Assembly (NCBI GenBank): GCA_021203245.1
Contig: JAJQBO010000203.1
Coordinates: forward strand, 33,310-97,309
Length of the DNA: 64,000 bases
From: Planctomycetaceae bacterium
Lineage (GTDB): Bacteria; Planctomycetota; SZUA-567
Direction of reading: 5' to 3'
The notes beneath the pieces are model-generated. The model saw nothing but the letters and a program-made list of their open reading frames with translations, made no database searches and was not told the origin of the DNA. Made by a program: the position numbers and the translations under genes. This document shows, piece by piece, positions 10,711 through 21,330 of this stretch. Numbering within the stretch: the stretch's first letter is position 1; every line of letters starts with the position of its first letter.

Positions 10711-10798
10711 CGACGCAAACGATGCGCCTGCTGAACGTAAAATCCGGTCCGGCGGCAAAAAGCCTTGCAGGGCCGATAGTAATAAGGAATCACACCGC

Positions 10799-12055
10799 AT
10801 GAGAAGAGGTTTAGGAACGCCCCAACGGCCGGTACGGGACCGCCACGAATCGGAGGCCCTGAGCGTCTCCGAACTCACTCGCACCATCAAGACCTTGTTG
10901 GAAGGCCGGATAGGGACCGTTTCGGTCACGGGCGAAATCGCCGGCCTCAAGGCCAGTCCGTCCGGCCACGTCTATTTCTCCCTCAAGGATTCGATGGCCC
11001 TGGTGGATTGCGTCATCTGGCGAAGTGCCGCCGGGCGGTTGCGGTCGCTCCCCGACGACGGCGCGAAGGTGACGGTTCGGGGCAAACTTGGCGTGTACGA
11101 ACCGCGCGGCCGGTACCAGCTTATCGTTACCTCCATCGTCGCGGAAAAGGGCAAGGGGGATTTGTGGCAGCAGTTCGAGGAATTGAAAGCCAAGCTGGCC
11201 GCCGAGGGCCTGTTCAACCAGGACCGCAAAAAGCCGCTCCCGCCCGCGCCCCGCAGCATCGGCATCGTCACCAGCCCCAACGGCGCGGCGCTCCGCGATA
11301 TGCTGAAAATTCTTTCCCAGCGGTCTCCCAACACCCACGTCGTCGTTTCGCCCGCGACGGTGCAGGGCTTCGGCGCGTCGCGGGAGATTGTCGCCGCGCT
11401 GGAGCGGCTCGACCGGTGGGGCGGGGCGGACGTGCTGATCGTCGGCCGGGGCGGCGGGTCGTTGGAGGATTTGTGGTGTTTCAACGACGAAGCCGTGGCC
11501 CGCGCCATCGCCGCCGCCGCGACGCCGGTCGTGTCGGCGGTCGGCCACGAGACCGATTTCACCATCGCCGATTTTGTCGCCGACGCCCGGGCGGCAACGC
11601 CGTCGGAGGCGGCGGAGTACGTGGTGCCGGATTCGTCGCATCTCCGGGGCCGCGTCGCCCATGCCGCCCAGGTGTTGTCCCGCGCCCTCGCGGGGGCCGT
11701 TCGCGAGCGCCGCGAAGCGCTTCGGGGCGTCGCCCGCTGCCGCCTCTACCGTCACCCGGAAGACCTGTTCCAGGGCCGCTGGCAGCGGTTGGACGATACC
11801 GTGGACAGGATGGCCGATGCCGCCGCCGTCTCGGTCCGCCAGGCCTCGACCCGGCTCGACCTCCTAGAGGCCCGTCTGAAGGGCATCAATCCGCTGGCCG
11901 TACTGGAACGCGGCTACGCCGTTGTCCTGGACGCGAATGGCAAAGCCGTCACCGACGCGGCTGCGGTGGAGGAAGGGGATATGGTGCGGGCGCGGTTGTA
12001 TCGGGGCAGTATCGGCGCGCGGGTGACGGAAACAATGCCCGGTACAGGTCAATAA
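10799..12055 (+). CDS. xseA: Exodeoxyribonuclease VII large subunit
   Basis: 418 residues from the chosen ATG. The N-terminal OB-fold runs from LSVSELTRTIKTLLEGRI through GHVYFSLKD to GKLGVYEPRGRYQL. The catalytic domain has GIVTSPNGAALRDML, VIVGRGGGSLEDLWCFNDE and SAVGHETDFTIADFVAD, all typical of XseA, followed by the coiled-coil and the C-terminal LERGYAVV segment. The frame is open upstream to 10682, but the start at 10799 is favoured by AAGGA about ten bases before it and by the TATAAT at 10705. The small subunit gene xseB is not next to it. Confidence 0.95.
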   Translation: MRRGLGTPQRPVRDRHESEALSVSELTRTIKTLLEGRIGTVSVTGEIAGLKASPSGHVYFSLKDSMALVDCVIWRSAAGRLRSLPDDGAKVTVRGKLGVYEPRGRYQLIVTSIVAEKGKGDLWQQFEELKAKLAAEGLFNQDRKKPLPPAPRSIGIVTSPNGAALRDMLKILSQRSPNTHVVVSPATVQGFGASREIVAALERLDRWGGADVLIVGRGGGSLEDLWCFNDEAVARAIAAAATPVVSAVGHETDFTIADFVADARAATPSEAAEYVVPDSSHLRGRVAHAAQVLSRALAGAVRERREALRGVARCRLYRHPEDLFQGRWQRLDDTVDRMADAAAVSVRQASTRLDLLEARLKGINPLAVLERGYAVVLDANGKAVTDAAAVEEGDMVRARLYRGSIGARVTETMPGTGQ

Positions 12056-12077
12056 CGTCCGGTTCGCCCACCCCACT

Positions 12078-12137
12078 CGTCACCCCGGCGTGCGGAATCC
12101 ACCAGCGAAGAAAACGGGCGGTTCGGCCGGGGTCCAA
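12078..12137 (+). repeat. CGTCACCCCGG palindromic element, one arm only (subfamily A)
   Basis: It begins CGTCACCCCGGCGTGCGG and runs into GGGCGGTTCGGCCGGGGTCC, the same order as the left arm of the complete elements at 21040 and 40658. The right arm is missing, so it looks truncated. Confidence 0.75.
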
Positions 12138-12190
12138 GCCAGCTACGGCGAATTCACCAGACTCAGGCGGGTATTGCGGTATAAGAGGCA

Positions 12191-12228
12191 TAAAAACCGC
12201 ACCGCGAACAAATATTCACGGTGCGGTT
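12191..12228 (-). terminator. Probable terminator for the minus-strand lipoprotein gene
   Basis: AACCGCACC (12195-12203) pairs with GGTGCGGTT (12220-12228). On the minus strand the stem is followed by five T residues. It lies 250 bases past the lipoprotein stop, with a repeat in between. Confidence 0.6.
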
Positions 12229-12284
12229 GTCAGTAAGTGCGTCGCAAAACTCACATACGTGGCACCATCCCCCACTCATCACTC

Positions 12285-12440
12285 AAACTCCGCCACCCCC
12301 GCGGACGCGGGGGCCCAGCGGGCATTTCAATGAAGGAACGGTGGTACATACCCGATTCCCAACAACGGACAAGGGAAAACAAATCGTTCCCTCGTTGATC
12401 CGTCCGCTGGATCCCCGCGTTCGCGGGGATGACGGGGTTA
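12285..12440. repeat. Dispersed GC-rich palindromic element, second family
   Basis: Left part CACCCCCGCGGACGCGGGGG then CCCAGCGGGC and GGAACGGTGGTAC; right part GTCCGCTGGATCCCCGCG then a GCGGGGATGACGGGGTTA end. The same blocks occur in reverse orientation at about 37570-37640. It is non-coding and sits between xseA and the lipoprotein gene. Confidence 0.6.
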
Positions 12441-12481
12441 TTGGTATGAGTGGGGGTGACGCAGGCGCGGATCATTCGCTA

Positions 12482-13759
12482 TTACCACCGCCCAACCCGC
12501 TTGCGGTCCGCAACCTTCCGCCCGCTCCCCACCTCGTCGAAATAACTCCGCTGCGCGCTCGCCACCCCTTGCGGCTCGACATAGACATAGCGTCCGCCGC
12601 GCACCTCGGCATTGAGGGCGAGCATGCGTTTCTTCCACTTCACCTCCCACTCCTCGAGCGATTCGCCTTGATCCCGCAGGAGGCGCTCGACCTCGGCCAG
12701 GGCGGCCTGGGTGATACGGCGATTCCATTGCCGGTCGAAGTCGCGCGGTTCGCGCGCGCCCGAGGCGCAGGTCTCAACCAGGGCAGGGACGTCCAGGCCC
12801 CACACCACCCGGCAGGCGCGCATAAAGCGGCCCATCACCGGCACCGGCCAGCGCATATAGGGGTAGGGGCGGTGCGGGTCGATGGCGGCGTCGATGGCCT
12901 GACGGACCGCCTCGGGGCCGACTTTCTCGAGTTCATTTTGCTCGCGGATAAAGATGGCGTTACCGGTTGCCATGCGGAAGTCGAAGACAATGCCCCACAT
13001 GACCGAATAGTCGTCGATACTGATCTGGTCGCCCATGATCTTGTTCATGGTGGCGCGGACCGAGGGGGCGCGGTTGGAATTGAGGAGCTGGGCCAGGTGA
13101 GTCAGCCGTTCGACATTGACCGAGCCGACGTCGTCGACGCCGACGGCGATGCCGTTATGGTCGAACTGGATTTTCCCGCTCTCCATGTTCATGGCCATGC
13201 CTTCGGCCAGCCACAGGGGAACGGTGGGAATTTTCGCGACCTTGTAGCCGGACACCAGTTCGTACACTTCCGACGGGGTCGGATAATGCACGGCGCGGTG
13301 GCAGTACTGGTGGAAGCCTTCATGCATGGCGGTCGCTTCGGGCGGCACCTTGCCGCTCTTGCGGTAGTAGACATGCACCTCGCCCGAGGTGGTGCAGAAG
13401 CCGTTGGTCGAATAGGCAGGGAACTCGTACAGCGCCGCCTGGCGGTCGTACTGTTTGCGGTTCAGGTGGAGCCAGAAGGGCATGGCCTCGCCCGGAGGCA
13501 GGGGCAGTTCGTCCAGGCCTGAATAGATGTCGAACATCTTTTCCATCATCAAGGCGCAACTGCGGGCCATTTCCTGGCTCCGCGACGCGTCTTTCGCGCC
13601 GGCGACCGAGACGACATAGTGCTGGGAGGAATATTCCCCCGCCTGGGTCGGTTCGCCCGAATCGGCCCAATCGCTGTCGGCCTCGACGCAGCCGGCGACC
13701 ACAAAGGCCAGAACAGCCAGGAGGAGGAGGGCAGGGCGGTAGTTAGTACGCATCCGCAT
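12482..13759 (-). CDS. DUF1570-like lipoprotein with HExxH metallopeptidase motif
   Basis: 425 residues. The N-terminus is a lipoprotein signal peptide: basic MRMRTNYRP, hydrophobic LLLLAVLAFVVAGC with Cys as the lipidation site. A gluzincin-type motif HEGFH lies near residue 146 in TAMHEGFHQYCH, and WLAEGMAM about 40 residues later could supply the third zinc ligand Glu. This arrangement matches the DUF1570 family of planctomycete-type proteins; assignment is from the motif layout only. The start at 13759 is chosen because GGGGA lies six bases before it; an upstream ATG at 13777 has no such box. Likely exposed in the periplasm or at the outer membrane. Substrate unknown. Confidence 0.8.
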   Translation of the reverse strand: MRMRTNYRPALLLLAVLAFVVAGCVEADSDWADSGEPTQAGEYSSQHYVVSVAGAKDASRSQEMARSCALMMEKMFDIYSGLDELPLPPGEAMPFWLHLNRKQYDRQAALYEFPAYSTNGFCTTSGEVHVYYRKSGKVPPEATAMHEGFHQYCHRAVHYPTPSEVYELVSGYKVAKIPTVPLWLAEGMAMNMESGKIQFDHNGIAVGVDDVGSVNVERLTHLAQLLNSNRAPSVRATMNKIMGDQISIDDYSVMWGIVFDFRMATGNAIFIREQNELEKVGPEAVRQAIDAAIDPHRPYPYMRWPVPVMGRFMRACRVVWGLDVPALVETCASGAREPRDFDRQWNRRITQAALAEVERLLRDQGESLEEWEVKWKKRMLALNAEVRGGRYVYVEPQGVASAQRSYFDEVGSGRKVADRKRVGRW

Positions 13760-13941
13760 TGAAAATCCCCAATACAATTGACGAAGTCCGATAACTGCGT
13801 ACTCCCACGAGAGTTGCCGCTATTCGGCTTGCCGTGAATTTCCCCTCCCCACCCTGTTCCATTCAAAGTTTTTCGGCAAAATCCCCCAGGGTATGCCGCA
13901 TAAGCGTTATGTTTTATCAAAAACCGTTTTCCTCACCCTTT

Positions 13942-14143
13942 CGTCACCCCGGCGTGCATACGTTCACCGTGCAACAAACGTGAGGTTGTGCCGGGGCAGC
14001 AGAGGAGCATCTGCTGCAGTTTTCCCCAACCGGCGTAGACGAAACAAATCGCGTCCGCGACTACCCCGGCACAACTTCACGCCCTTCGCCCGTTGTAGTA
14101 GCCGTCATTCCCGAAGGCGGTGGTCGGGAACGCCGGGGTGACG
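13942..14143. repeat. CGTCACCCCGG palindromic element, complete (subfamily B)
   Basis: Ends CGTCACCCCGGCGTGC and CGCCGGGGTGACG are inverted. Internally GTTGTGCCGGGG (13985-13996) faces CCCCGGCACAAC (14064-14075). About 202 bases. It fills the space between the divergently placed lipoprotein promoter region and the end of ybaB. Confidence 0.8.
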
Positions 14144-14156
14144 AAGGAGCATCGTG

Positions 14157-14498
14157 CTACATCATCCCGCCGAGATCGATGCCGAGGGACGACAGATCGA
14201 CCCCGCCCGCCATCTCGCGCATGGCGTCGGCACGGAGCGCGCCGACTTTCTTGCGGGCGTCGGCGACGGCGGCGATAGTGAGGTCGGCCAGCATGTCCGG
14301 GTCGTTCGGGTCGATGACCCCCGGTTCGTACTTGAGGCCGATCAGTTCGCCCAGGCCGTTGACGGTCGCCGTCACCATGCCTGCGCCGGCGCTGCCTTCG
14401 CAGCTTTGCTTGGCCAGGTCCGCCTGGGCGGTCTTGGCCTTTTCCATCATCTCTTTGGCGTTTTTCATCAGGTCGAAAATATTGCCCATTCCGCTCAT
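14157..14498 (-). CDS. ybaB: YbaB/EbfC-family nucleoid-associated protein
   Basis: 113 residues with the family start MGNIFDLMKNAKEMMEKAK and the core GLGELIGLKYEPGVIDP and LADLTIAAVADARKK. These small dimeric proteins bind DNA. It overlaps the end of dnaX by four bases (ATGA), the classic dnaX-ybaB arrangement; recR, often third in this operon, is not present here. The C-terminus is Gly/Met rich and ends in TAG right beside a palindromic repeat. Confidence 0.93.
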   Translation of the reverse strand: MSGMGNIFDLMKNAKEMMEKAKTAQADLAKQSCEGSAGAGMVTATVNGLGELIGLKYEPGVIDPNDPDMLADLTIAAVADARKKVGALRADAMREMAGGVDLSSLGIDLGGMM

Positions 14499-16381
14499 GC
14501 GTCTTCTTCCTCATTCTGGACTTCGCCGCCGTCTTCTGGTGTTGGGGCGGCGGCAGGCTGGCAATCCACGATAACCCCGTCGAACAGGCTGCGGACCGTG
14601 TCGACCGCCGGGTGGCGGGTCAATTGCGTGCGCGCCTTGTTGTCCACCGGCGCGTCCCGTTTCGCCTTGCGCGAGACAAAGCGGAAATCCACCGGCCGGC
14701 CGAGCACGTCGGCGGCGCACTCGCGGAGCCGCGACAGCCGCAGGTCGTCGGTATAGGCGTCGACCATGGTGGCGGTGCCGGCCAGGACGATGGCGCCGTC
14801 CTCGACCGCTTCCGGCGTGAGTTTGATAATATGCCGCATATCGGCAGGGTGCCTGTCGGTCAGGCAGTCGAGAATCCCGCTCCAGCCCGCCATCACCTCG
14901 TCCAGCGTCAACGGTCCGGCCGGCGCGGCCGGCTGCCGGGGCGGTTCGGGCGGCGGCGGTTCGGGCCGACGGGCCGGTTCGTCCGCTGGCGGCACTGGTT
15001 CGAATTCCGGTTCCGGCTCGTCCGAAAAGTCGGGTTCAAACGGCATCGCCGCCGGTTCGGGACGAGGCGGTTCGGTCGCCGCGGCAGGGGCCGGGGTCGA
15101 TTGTGGTATCGGTTCTGGTGCAGGCGCGACTGCTTCGACAACCGGTTCCGGAGCGGACGCGGGAGCCGGGAGCGGCGCGGGTTTCGGCTCGGCCGGAGTT
15201 GCCGGAACAGGCGCGGCAGCCTGAATTGGGACGGCCCGGTTCGCCGCAGGCAGGCCGGACAGGTGCTGGAGGATTTCCGCCACCGGCGTCACCCCGCCCA
15301 ACCCGGCCAGGCGCGCTACCGCCATTTCGAGGGACACGAGCGGATTCGACAACGCCCGGCTGCGGACGCGGGTCCGCGCCTGGGTAAAGACGTCGAGGTA
15401 GAGAAGCGCCGTTTCCAGTGGGGTGTTTGCAGCCAAATGCAGAAGGGTTTGCCGCGCCGGGCCGAAGGCCGAGACCACCTCCTCGTTCTTACCCGCCACA
15501 TAGACCATCAGGTCGCGGCCGAAGGAGATGATCTGGTCGAGGAAATCGCCGACGTTTGTTCCCCGGCTGGCGACTTCGTCCACGACCGCGAGCGCGCCAG
15601 CGGCGTCGCCGGCGGCGATTTTTTGGAATAATCCGGCGACGTTTTCCGACGACGCAACGCCGCGCACCGATTCGACATCGACCCGCGTCACCTCGCCGTC
15701 GGCGAAGGAGAGGAGCTGGTCGAGGAGAACAAGCCCGTCGCGGACAGACCCCTCGGCAAAGGCGGCGACCGCTTCGAGGGCGTCGTCCGAGATGGCGGCG
15801 TCTTCCTGGGTCGCGAGTGAGCGGAAAAACGCGGCCAATTTGGCCTGGGGGATAAGGCGGAAGTCGAAGCGCTGGCACCGGGACAGGATGGTGTCCGGGA
15901 CCTTGTGCGGATCGGTGGTGGCAAGGATGAACTTGACGTGCCGGGGCGGCTCTTCCAGCGTCTTCAGGAGCGCGTTGAACGCGCCGTCCGAGAGCATGTG
16001 TACTTCGTCGATAATGTAAATCTTGTAGCGGGCGCGCGTCGGCACATAGGCGGCTTGCTCCCGGAGGAGGCGGATTTGTTCAATGCCGTTGTTGGACGCG
16101 CCGTCGATTTCCAGCACGTCGGAATCGCGCCCGGCGGCGACGTCGAGGCAAATCGGACACACGCCGCAGGGTTGCGGCGTCGGGCCATTCTGGCAGACAA
16201 GGGCTTTGGCGAGGATGCGGGCCATGGTGGTTTTGCCGCAGCCGTGACCGCCGGTGAAGATATAGGCGTGCGCGACCCTGTCGCGGGTAATGGCGTTCTT
16301 GAGGGTGGCGGCGATATGCTCCTGCCCCACCACCTCGTCGAACAGGGCGGGGCGGTAGCGCCGGGCCATTACTTCGTACAT
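14495..16381 (-). CDS. dnaX: DNA polymerase III subunits gamma and tau
   Basis: 628 residues. The clamp-loader ATPase has Walker A GGHGCGKTTMA (about 44-52), a zinc-binding Cys cluster (CQNGPTPQPCGVCPIC), Walker B IIDEVHML and sensor 1 LATTDPHKVPDTILSRCQRF. After domain III (to about 370) comes a long Pro/Glu/Ala-rich linker (about 385-500) and a small C-terminal domain with LDEVMAGWSGIL, typical of tau. No A-run slippery site that would make gamma by frameshift was seen. It is coupled to ybaB, and the SRP RNA gene lies 30 bases upstream. Confidence 0.96.
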   Translation of the reverse strand: MYEVMARRYRPALFDEVVGQEHIAATLKNAITRDRVAHAYIFTGGHGCGKTTMARILAKALVCQNGPTPQPCGVCPICLDVAAGRDSDVLEIDGASNNGIEQIRLLREQAAYVPTRARYKIYIIDEVHMLSDGAFNALLKTLEEPPRHVKFILATTDPHKVPDTILSRCQRFDFRLIPQAKLAAFFRSLATQEDAAISDDALEAVAAFAEGSVRDGLVLLDQLLSFADGEVTRVDVESVRGVASSENVAGLFQKIAAGDAAGALAVVDEVASRGTNVGDFLDQIISFGRDLMVYVAGKNEEVVSAFGPARQTLLHLAANTPLETALLYLDVFTQARTRVRSRALSNPLVSLEMAVARLAGLGGVTPVAEILQHLSGLPAANRAVPIQAAAPVPATPAEPKPAPLPAPASAPEPVVEAVAPAPEPIPQSTPAPAAATEPPRPEPAAMPFEPDFSDEPEPEFEPVPPADEPARRPEPPPPEPPRQPAAPAGPLTLDEVMAGWSGILDCLTDRHPADMRHIIKLTPEAVEDGAIVLAGTATMVDAYTDDLRLSRLRECAADVLGRPVDFRFVSRKAKRDAPVDNKARTQLTRHPAVDTVRSLFDGVIVDCQPAAAPTPEDGGEVQNEEEDA

Positions 16382-16410
16382 GAGAGTTCCAAGCTACCGG
16401 AAACGAAGAG

Positions 16411-16530
16411 GCCGTCCGAGTCCGACCAGGCTTGCCTGCACAAAGCCGGATCCGCTTAGGGCTGCTCGGTTCCCCGCCTGACCCGGTTCACGCTCCAACC
16501 CTTGCAAGGGCCCGGCCGGACTCGGACGGC
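16411..16530 (-). ncRNA. ffs: Signal recognition particle RNA, small bacterial type (4.5S-like)
   Basis: On the minus strand the ends pair (GCCGTCCGAGTC with GACTCGGACGGC, 12 bases), forming a single long hairpin of about 120 nt. The apical part has the conserved domain IV pattern: GGGTCAGGCGGGGAACCGAG then CAGCCCTAAGCGG, matching the GGTCAGG...GGAA...GCAGCC...AAGC consensus. Bacterial SRP RNA genes often lie next to dnaX, as here. It binds Ffh and targets nascent membrane proteins. Confidence 0.9.
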
Positions 16531-16599
16531 CGCAAAAATTGTATGTAGAGGTCGCCGCAAGCGGCGAAGAAACAATGTTATGGAATAAACCCGCCTCTG

Positions 16600-18669
<2,070 letters not shown>

Positions 18670-18684
18670 AGACACCTCTTTATA

Positions 18685-18802
18685 ATGCACAATTCACAAT
18701 TCATAATTCACAATGAACCGCACCCCAAACACTGCGTGCGGTACATTATGCATTGTAAAATTGCCTAATAATTGTGCATTGTGAATTATGAATTGTGAAT
18801 TC
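18685..18802. repeat. AT-rich inverted intergenic repeat, copy 2
   Basis: ATGCACAATTCACAATTCAT on the left faces TTGTGCATTGTGAATTATGA on the right, with a short GC-rich centre containing CCGCACCCC and TGCGGTAC. It sits between cmk and uvrB and shares its units with the elements at 9302 and 27056. Confidence 0.75.
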
Positions 18803-18814
18803 GAAAAAAGTTCA

Positions 18815-19495
18815 TCAATTCATACTGTCCAAGATCTTCGCCACCACCTCGTCCGGCGTCAGTTCGCTTGTATCGAGGTAAACGATGCCGTCTCCGGCGA
18901 GGGCGCGGTCGCGGGCTTCCTTCATCGGGCCGACCTGGTAATCGGAAGCGTCGCGGTGGTTTATGTCGTCGAGGATATCCTGCAGGCTGACGTCGCGTCC
19001 GGCGGCGAGCATTTCGGCGTGGCGGCGGACGGCCCGCGCCTCGGGGCTGGCGGTGAGGAAAAACTTCCACCGCGCCCTCGGCAGGACGACGGTGGTGATG
19101 TCGCGCCCTTCCATGACGACCGGCCGCGTGTTCACCATCGCCTGCTGCAGCGTGACCATGCGGGCGCGGATTTCCGGCACGCGGGCGGCGCATTTCACCT
19201 GCTTGGCGACTTCGGGCGAGCGGATGTCGGAGGACACGTCCTCGCCGTCCAGGAGGATGCGGGTGCCGGTCTCGTCGAAGCCGATGTCCGATGACTCGGC
19301 GACCCGCAGCATCGCCGACGGGTCTTCCATGTCGACGCCCAGGCGCATCGCCTTGAGGGCGACGGCCCGGTACATCGCGCCGGTGTCGACGTAGAGGAAG
19401 CCCTTCGCGTCGGCGATGCGTTTGGCGACGCTCGACTTCCCGGACCCGGCGGGACCGTCGATGGCGACGGCGTCCTGGAGGTCGCCCGGATTCAC
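18815..19495 (-). CDS. cmk: Cytidylate kinase
   Basis: 226 residues. Phosphorylates CMP and dCMP. The P-loop is AIDGPAGSGKSSVAKRIA and is followed by LYVDTGAMYRAVAL, EGRDITTVVLP and the RD/RRHAEM and DxxDxxR-type DINHRDASD segments of the family. The start is a GTG at 19495 overlapping the TGA of rpiB by four bases (GTGA), giving an N-terminus only nine residues before the P-loop fold; the frame continues upstream but that part overlaps rpiB in another frame and is not coding. Translational coupling with rpiB is expected. Confidence 0.94.
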   Translation of the reverse strand: MNPGDLQDAVAIDGPAGSGKSSVAKRIADAKGFLYVDTGAMYRAVALKAMRLGVDMEDPSAMLRVAESSDIGFDETGTRILLDGEDVSSDIRSPEVAKQVKCAARVPEIRARMVTLQQAMVNTRPVVMEGRDITTVVLPRARWKFFLTASPEARAVRRHAEMLAAGRDVSLQDILDDINHRDASDYQVGPMKEARDRALAGDGIVYLDTSELTPDEVVAKILDSMN

Positions 19496-19947
19496 TTCGC
19501 CTCCGGGTCGTCTATCATCCGGACGCGCCTGGCGTGACGTTCGCCGTTGGAGAATTCGGTGGAAAGGAAGACGTCGAGGATTTCTACCGGAGAGTCGTAG
19601 ATGGTGGCGCGGCCCGGCATGACCAGGATGTTGGCGTCGTTGTGGTCGCGGGTGGCCTGGGCGTATTCCTTCGAGAGGCACAAGGCGGCGCGCGCGCCAT
19701 GGTGGCGGTTGGCGGCGATGGAAATGCCGATGCCGGTGGCGCACAGCAGGAGGCCGACCGGGAAATTGCCCGAGCCGACCTCTTCCCCTACCGCGTGGCC
19801 GGCCTGCGGATAATCGGTGCGGCCGTCGTTGATGATGGTGAAGTCGGCCACCTCCCAGCCGTTCTTTTCGAGGTGGGCGATGCACTCTGCCTTGGCTTCG
19901 AGGGCTGCGTGGTCGGAGCCGACCGCAATGCGTTTGGGTGTAAACAT
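19492..19947 (-). CDS. rpiB: Ribose 5-phosphate isomerase B
   Basis: 151 residues, the usual size of RpiB/LacA/LacB. Interconverts ribose 5-phosphate and ribulose 5-phosphate. Family marks are AVGSDHAALEAK at the N-terminus, LLCATGIGISIAANR with the catalytic Cys, and HNDANILVMPGR. AAGGAT lies ahead of the ATG at 19947. It overlaps cmk downstream, so the two form an operon. Confidence 0.93.
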   Translation of the reverse strand: MFTPKRIAVGSDHAALEAKAECIAHLEKNGWEVADFTIINDGRTDYPQAGHAVGEEVGSGNFPVGLLLCATGIGISIAANRHHGARAALCLSKEYAQATRDHNDANILVMPGRATIYDSPVEILDVFLSTEFSNGERHARRVRMIDDPEAK

Positions 19948-19976
19948 GCCGATCCTTTCAGTGGAAGATTTTTTCC

Positions 19977-20996
19977 CTAGGATAACCCCGTCCCCTCGAT
20001 AATCACGAGCGCCAACGACGCGACTACACACCAGAGGATCAGCCCGAGCAGGATGGGCCGTGTCCCGGTGGTGAGGATGCGCCGCAAATTGGTGTTCAAA
20101 CCGATGCCGGACAGCGCGACGACGATAAGGAATTTCCCGGCCGCCCCGAACCAGCCAGCGGCAGCGGGCGAAAACGCGCCCAGGGTGGTCAGGACAGACA
20201 TGCCGAGAAAGCCCAGGACAAACCACGGAAACACCCGCGCGAACGAAAACGTCCCGCCGCCAACCCTGTCGCCCCGTTTCGCCCGTGCGGCGACGACGAA
20301 GGAGAAGAGGAGCGCCATCGGCACGATCATCACGGTGCGGGTCATCTTGACGAGCGTGGCTGTCGGCACCGAATCGGCGCTATAGGCGAACGAGGTCGCC
20401 ATCACGGACGAGGTGTCGTTGACGGCTGTCCCGGCCCACACGCCGAACGTTTCCGGGCTCAGCCCGAGGGCGCGGCCGAGCAACGGAAAAATCACCACCG
20501 CCGCCAGGTTGAAGAGAAAGACGACGGATATGGAATAGGATATCTCGTCGTCGTCCGCGCCGATGACCGGGGCGATGGCGGCAATGGCCGAGCCGCCGCA
20601 GATCGCCGTTCCCGAGGCGATGAGGTCGCGGTTATTCCGGGGGACGCCCAGTCTGCCGCCAAGCAGCCACGCGACAAGGAACACCGCGCCGATTGTCACA
20701 ACCATCAACCCAAGCGTCTGCACGCCGGTCCGCCACACCACCGTCAGGTTCAGCCCTGCGCCAAGCAGGATGACGGCGAGTTGCAGGACCTGCTTTCCGG
20801 CCGCGCCGAAGCCGGGTTTGAGCGTGGCGGGCAGCTGCACCAAACTGGCGATAACCACGCCGGCGAGAATGCCGACCCCGGCACCGCCCAACCACGGTAT
20901 CGCCGGGCCGACCGCGTCCGCGACAATCGCCAGCAACAGCGCCGCGAGCAATCCGGGCCAGGATCGCTGCCAAAAGGCCCGCGTCACTATTTGCAT
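19977..20996 (-). CDS. YeiH/UPF0324-family membrane transporter
   Basis: 339 residues with about ten membrane segments. Family features: VLQLAVILLGAGLNL, the ASGTAICGGSAIAAIAPVI signature and GVWAGTAVNDTSSVMATS. Members have been called putative sulfate or thiosulfate exporters, but the substrate is not established. It lies 30 bases upstream of rpiB on the same strand and may be the first gene of that unit. Confidence 0.88.
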   Translation of the reverse strand: MQIVTRAFWQRSWPGLLAALLLAIVADAVGPAIPWLGGAGVGILAGVVIASLVQLPATLKPGFGAAGKQVLQLAVILLGAGLNLTVVWRTGVQTLGLMVVTIGAVFLVAWLLGGRLGVPRNNRDLIASGTAICGGSAIAAIAPVIGADDDEISYSISVVFLFNLAAVVIFPLLGRALGLSPETFGVWAGTAVNDTSSVMATSFAYSADSVPTATLVKMTRTVMIVPMALLFSFVVAARAKRGDRVGGGTFSFARVFPWFVLGFLGMSVLTTLGAFSPAAAGWFGAAGKFLIVVALSGIGLNTNLRRILTTGTRPILLGLILWCVVASLALVIIEGTGLS

Positions 20997-21039
20997 AACG
21001 GCGTATCCTGTATTACCAAACCATTACTCCACCCCCAAA

Positions 21040-21208
21040 CGTCACCCCGGCGTCTATACCTCCACCCGCGAAGAAAACGGGCGGTTCGGCCGGGGTCCAC
21101 GCCACCGGCGTTCGCTACGGGAGTTCGGTGCCATGACCGTCTTTTCCCGTGGACCCCGGCCGAACCGCCCGCACAACCGCTGATGGACGTCCGCACGCCG
21201 GGGTGACG
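21040..21208. repeat. CGTCACCCCGG palindromic element, complete (subfamily A)
   Basis: Outer ends CGTCACCCCGGCG and CGCCGGGGTGACG are inverted. A perfect 24-base inverted repeat (21078-21101 against 21148-21171) contains GGGCGGTTCGGCCGGGGTCC. Total about 169 bases, wholly intergenic between thrC and the YeiH-type gene. The rest of this gap (21209-21330) shows only a GGGGGAGAGGGATGGGGTGA-type stretch. Confidence 0.85.
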
Positions 21209-21330
21209 GAAAGTGAGGTGACACCCTCGACGCCCACGTCAGGACAAACAGGCCCCCTCGCCCCCGGAGGGGGAGAGGGATGGGGTGAGGGGTCTATCGC
21301 TCAACTTTTTCCTGTGCCACAGCGAAAAAC

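Noticed and set aside
10682..10798. An upstream ATG extending xseA by 39 residues
   Set aside because: The TATAAT at 10705 lies inside the extension and the extra residues do not resemble XseA.
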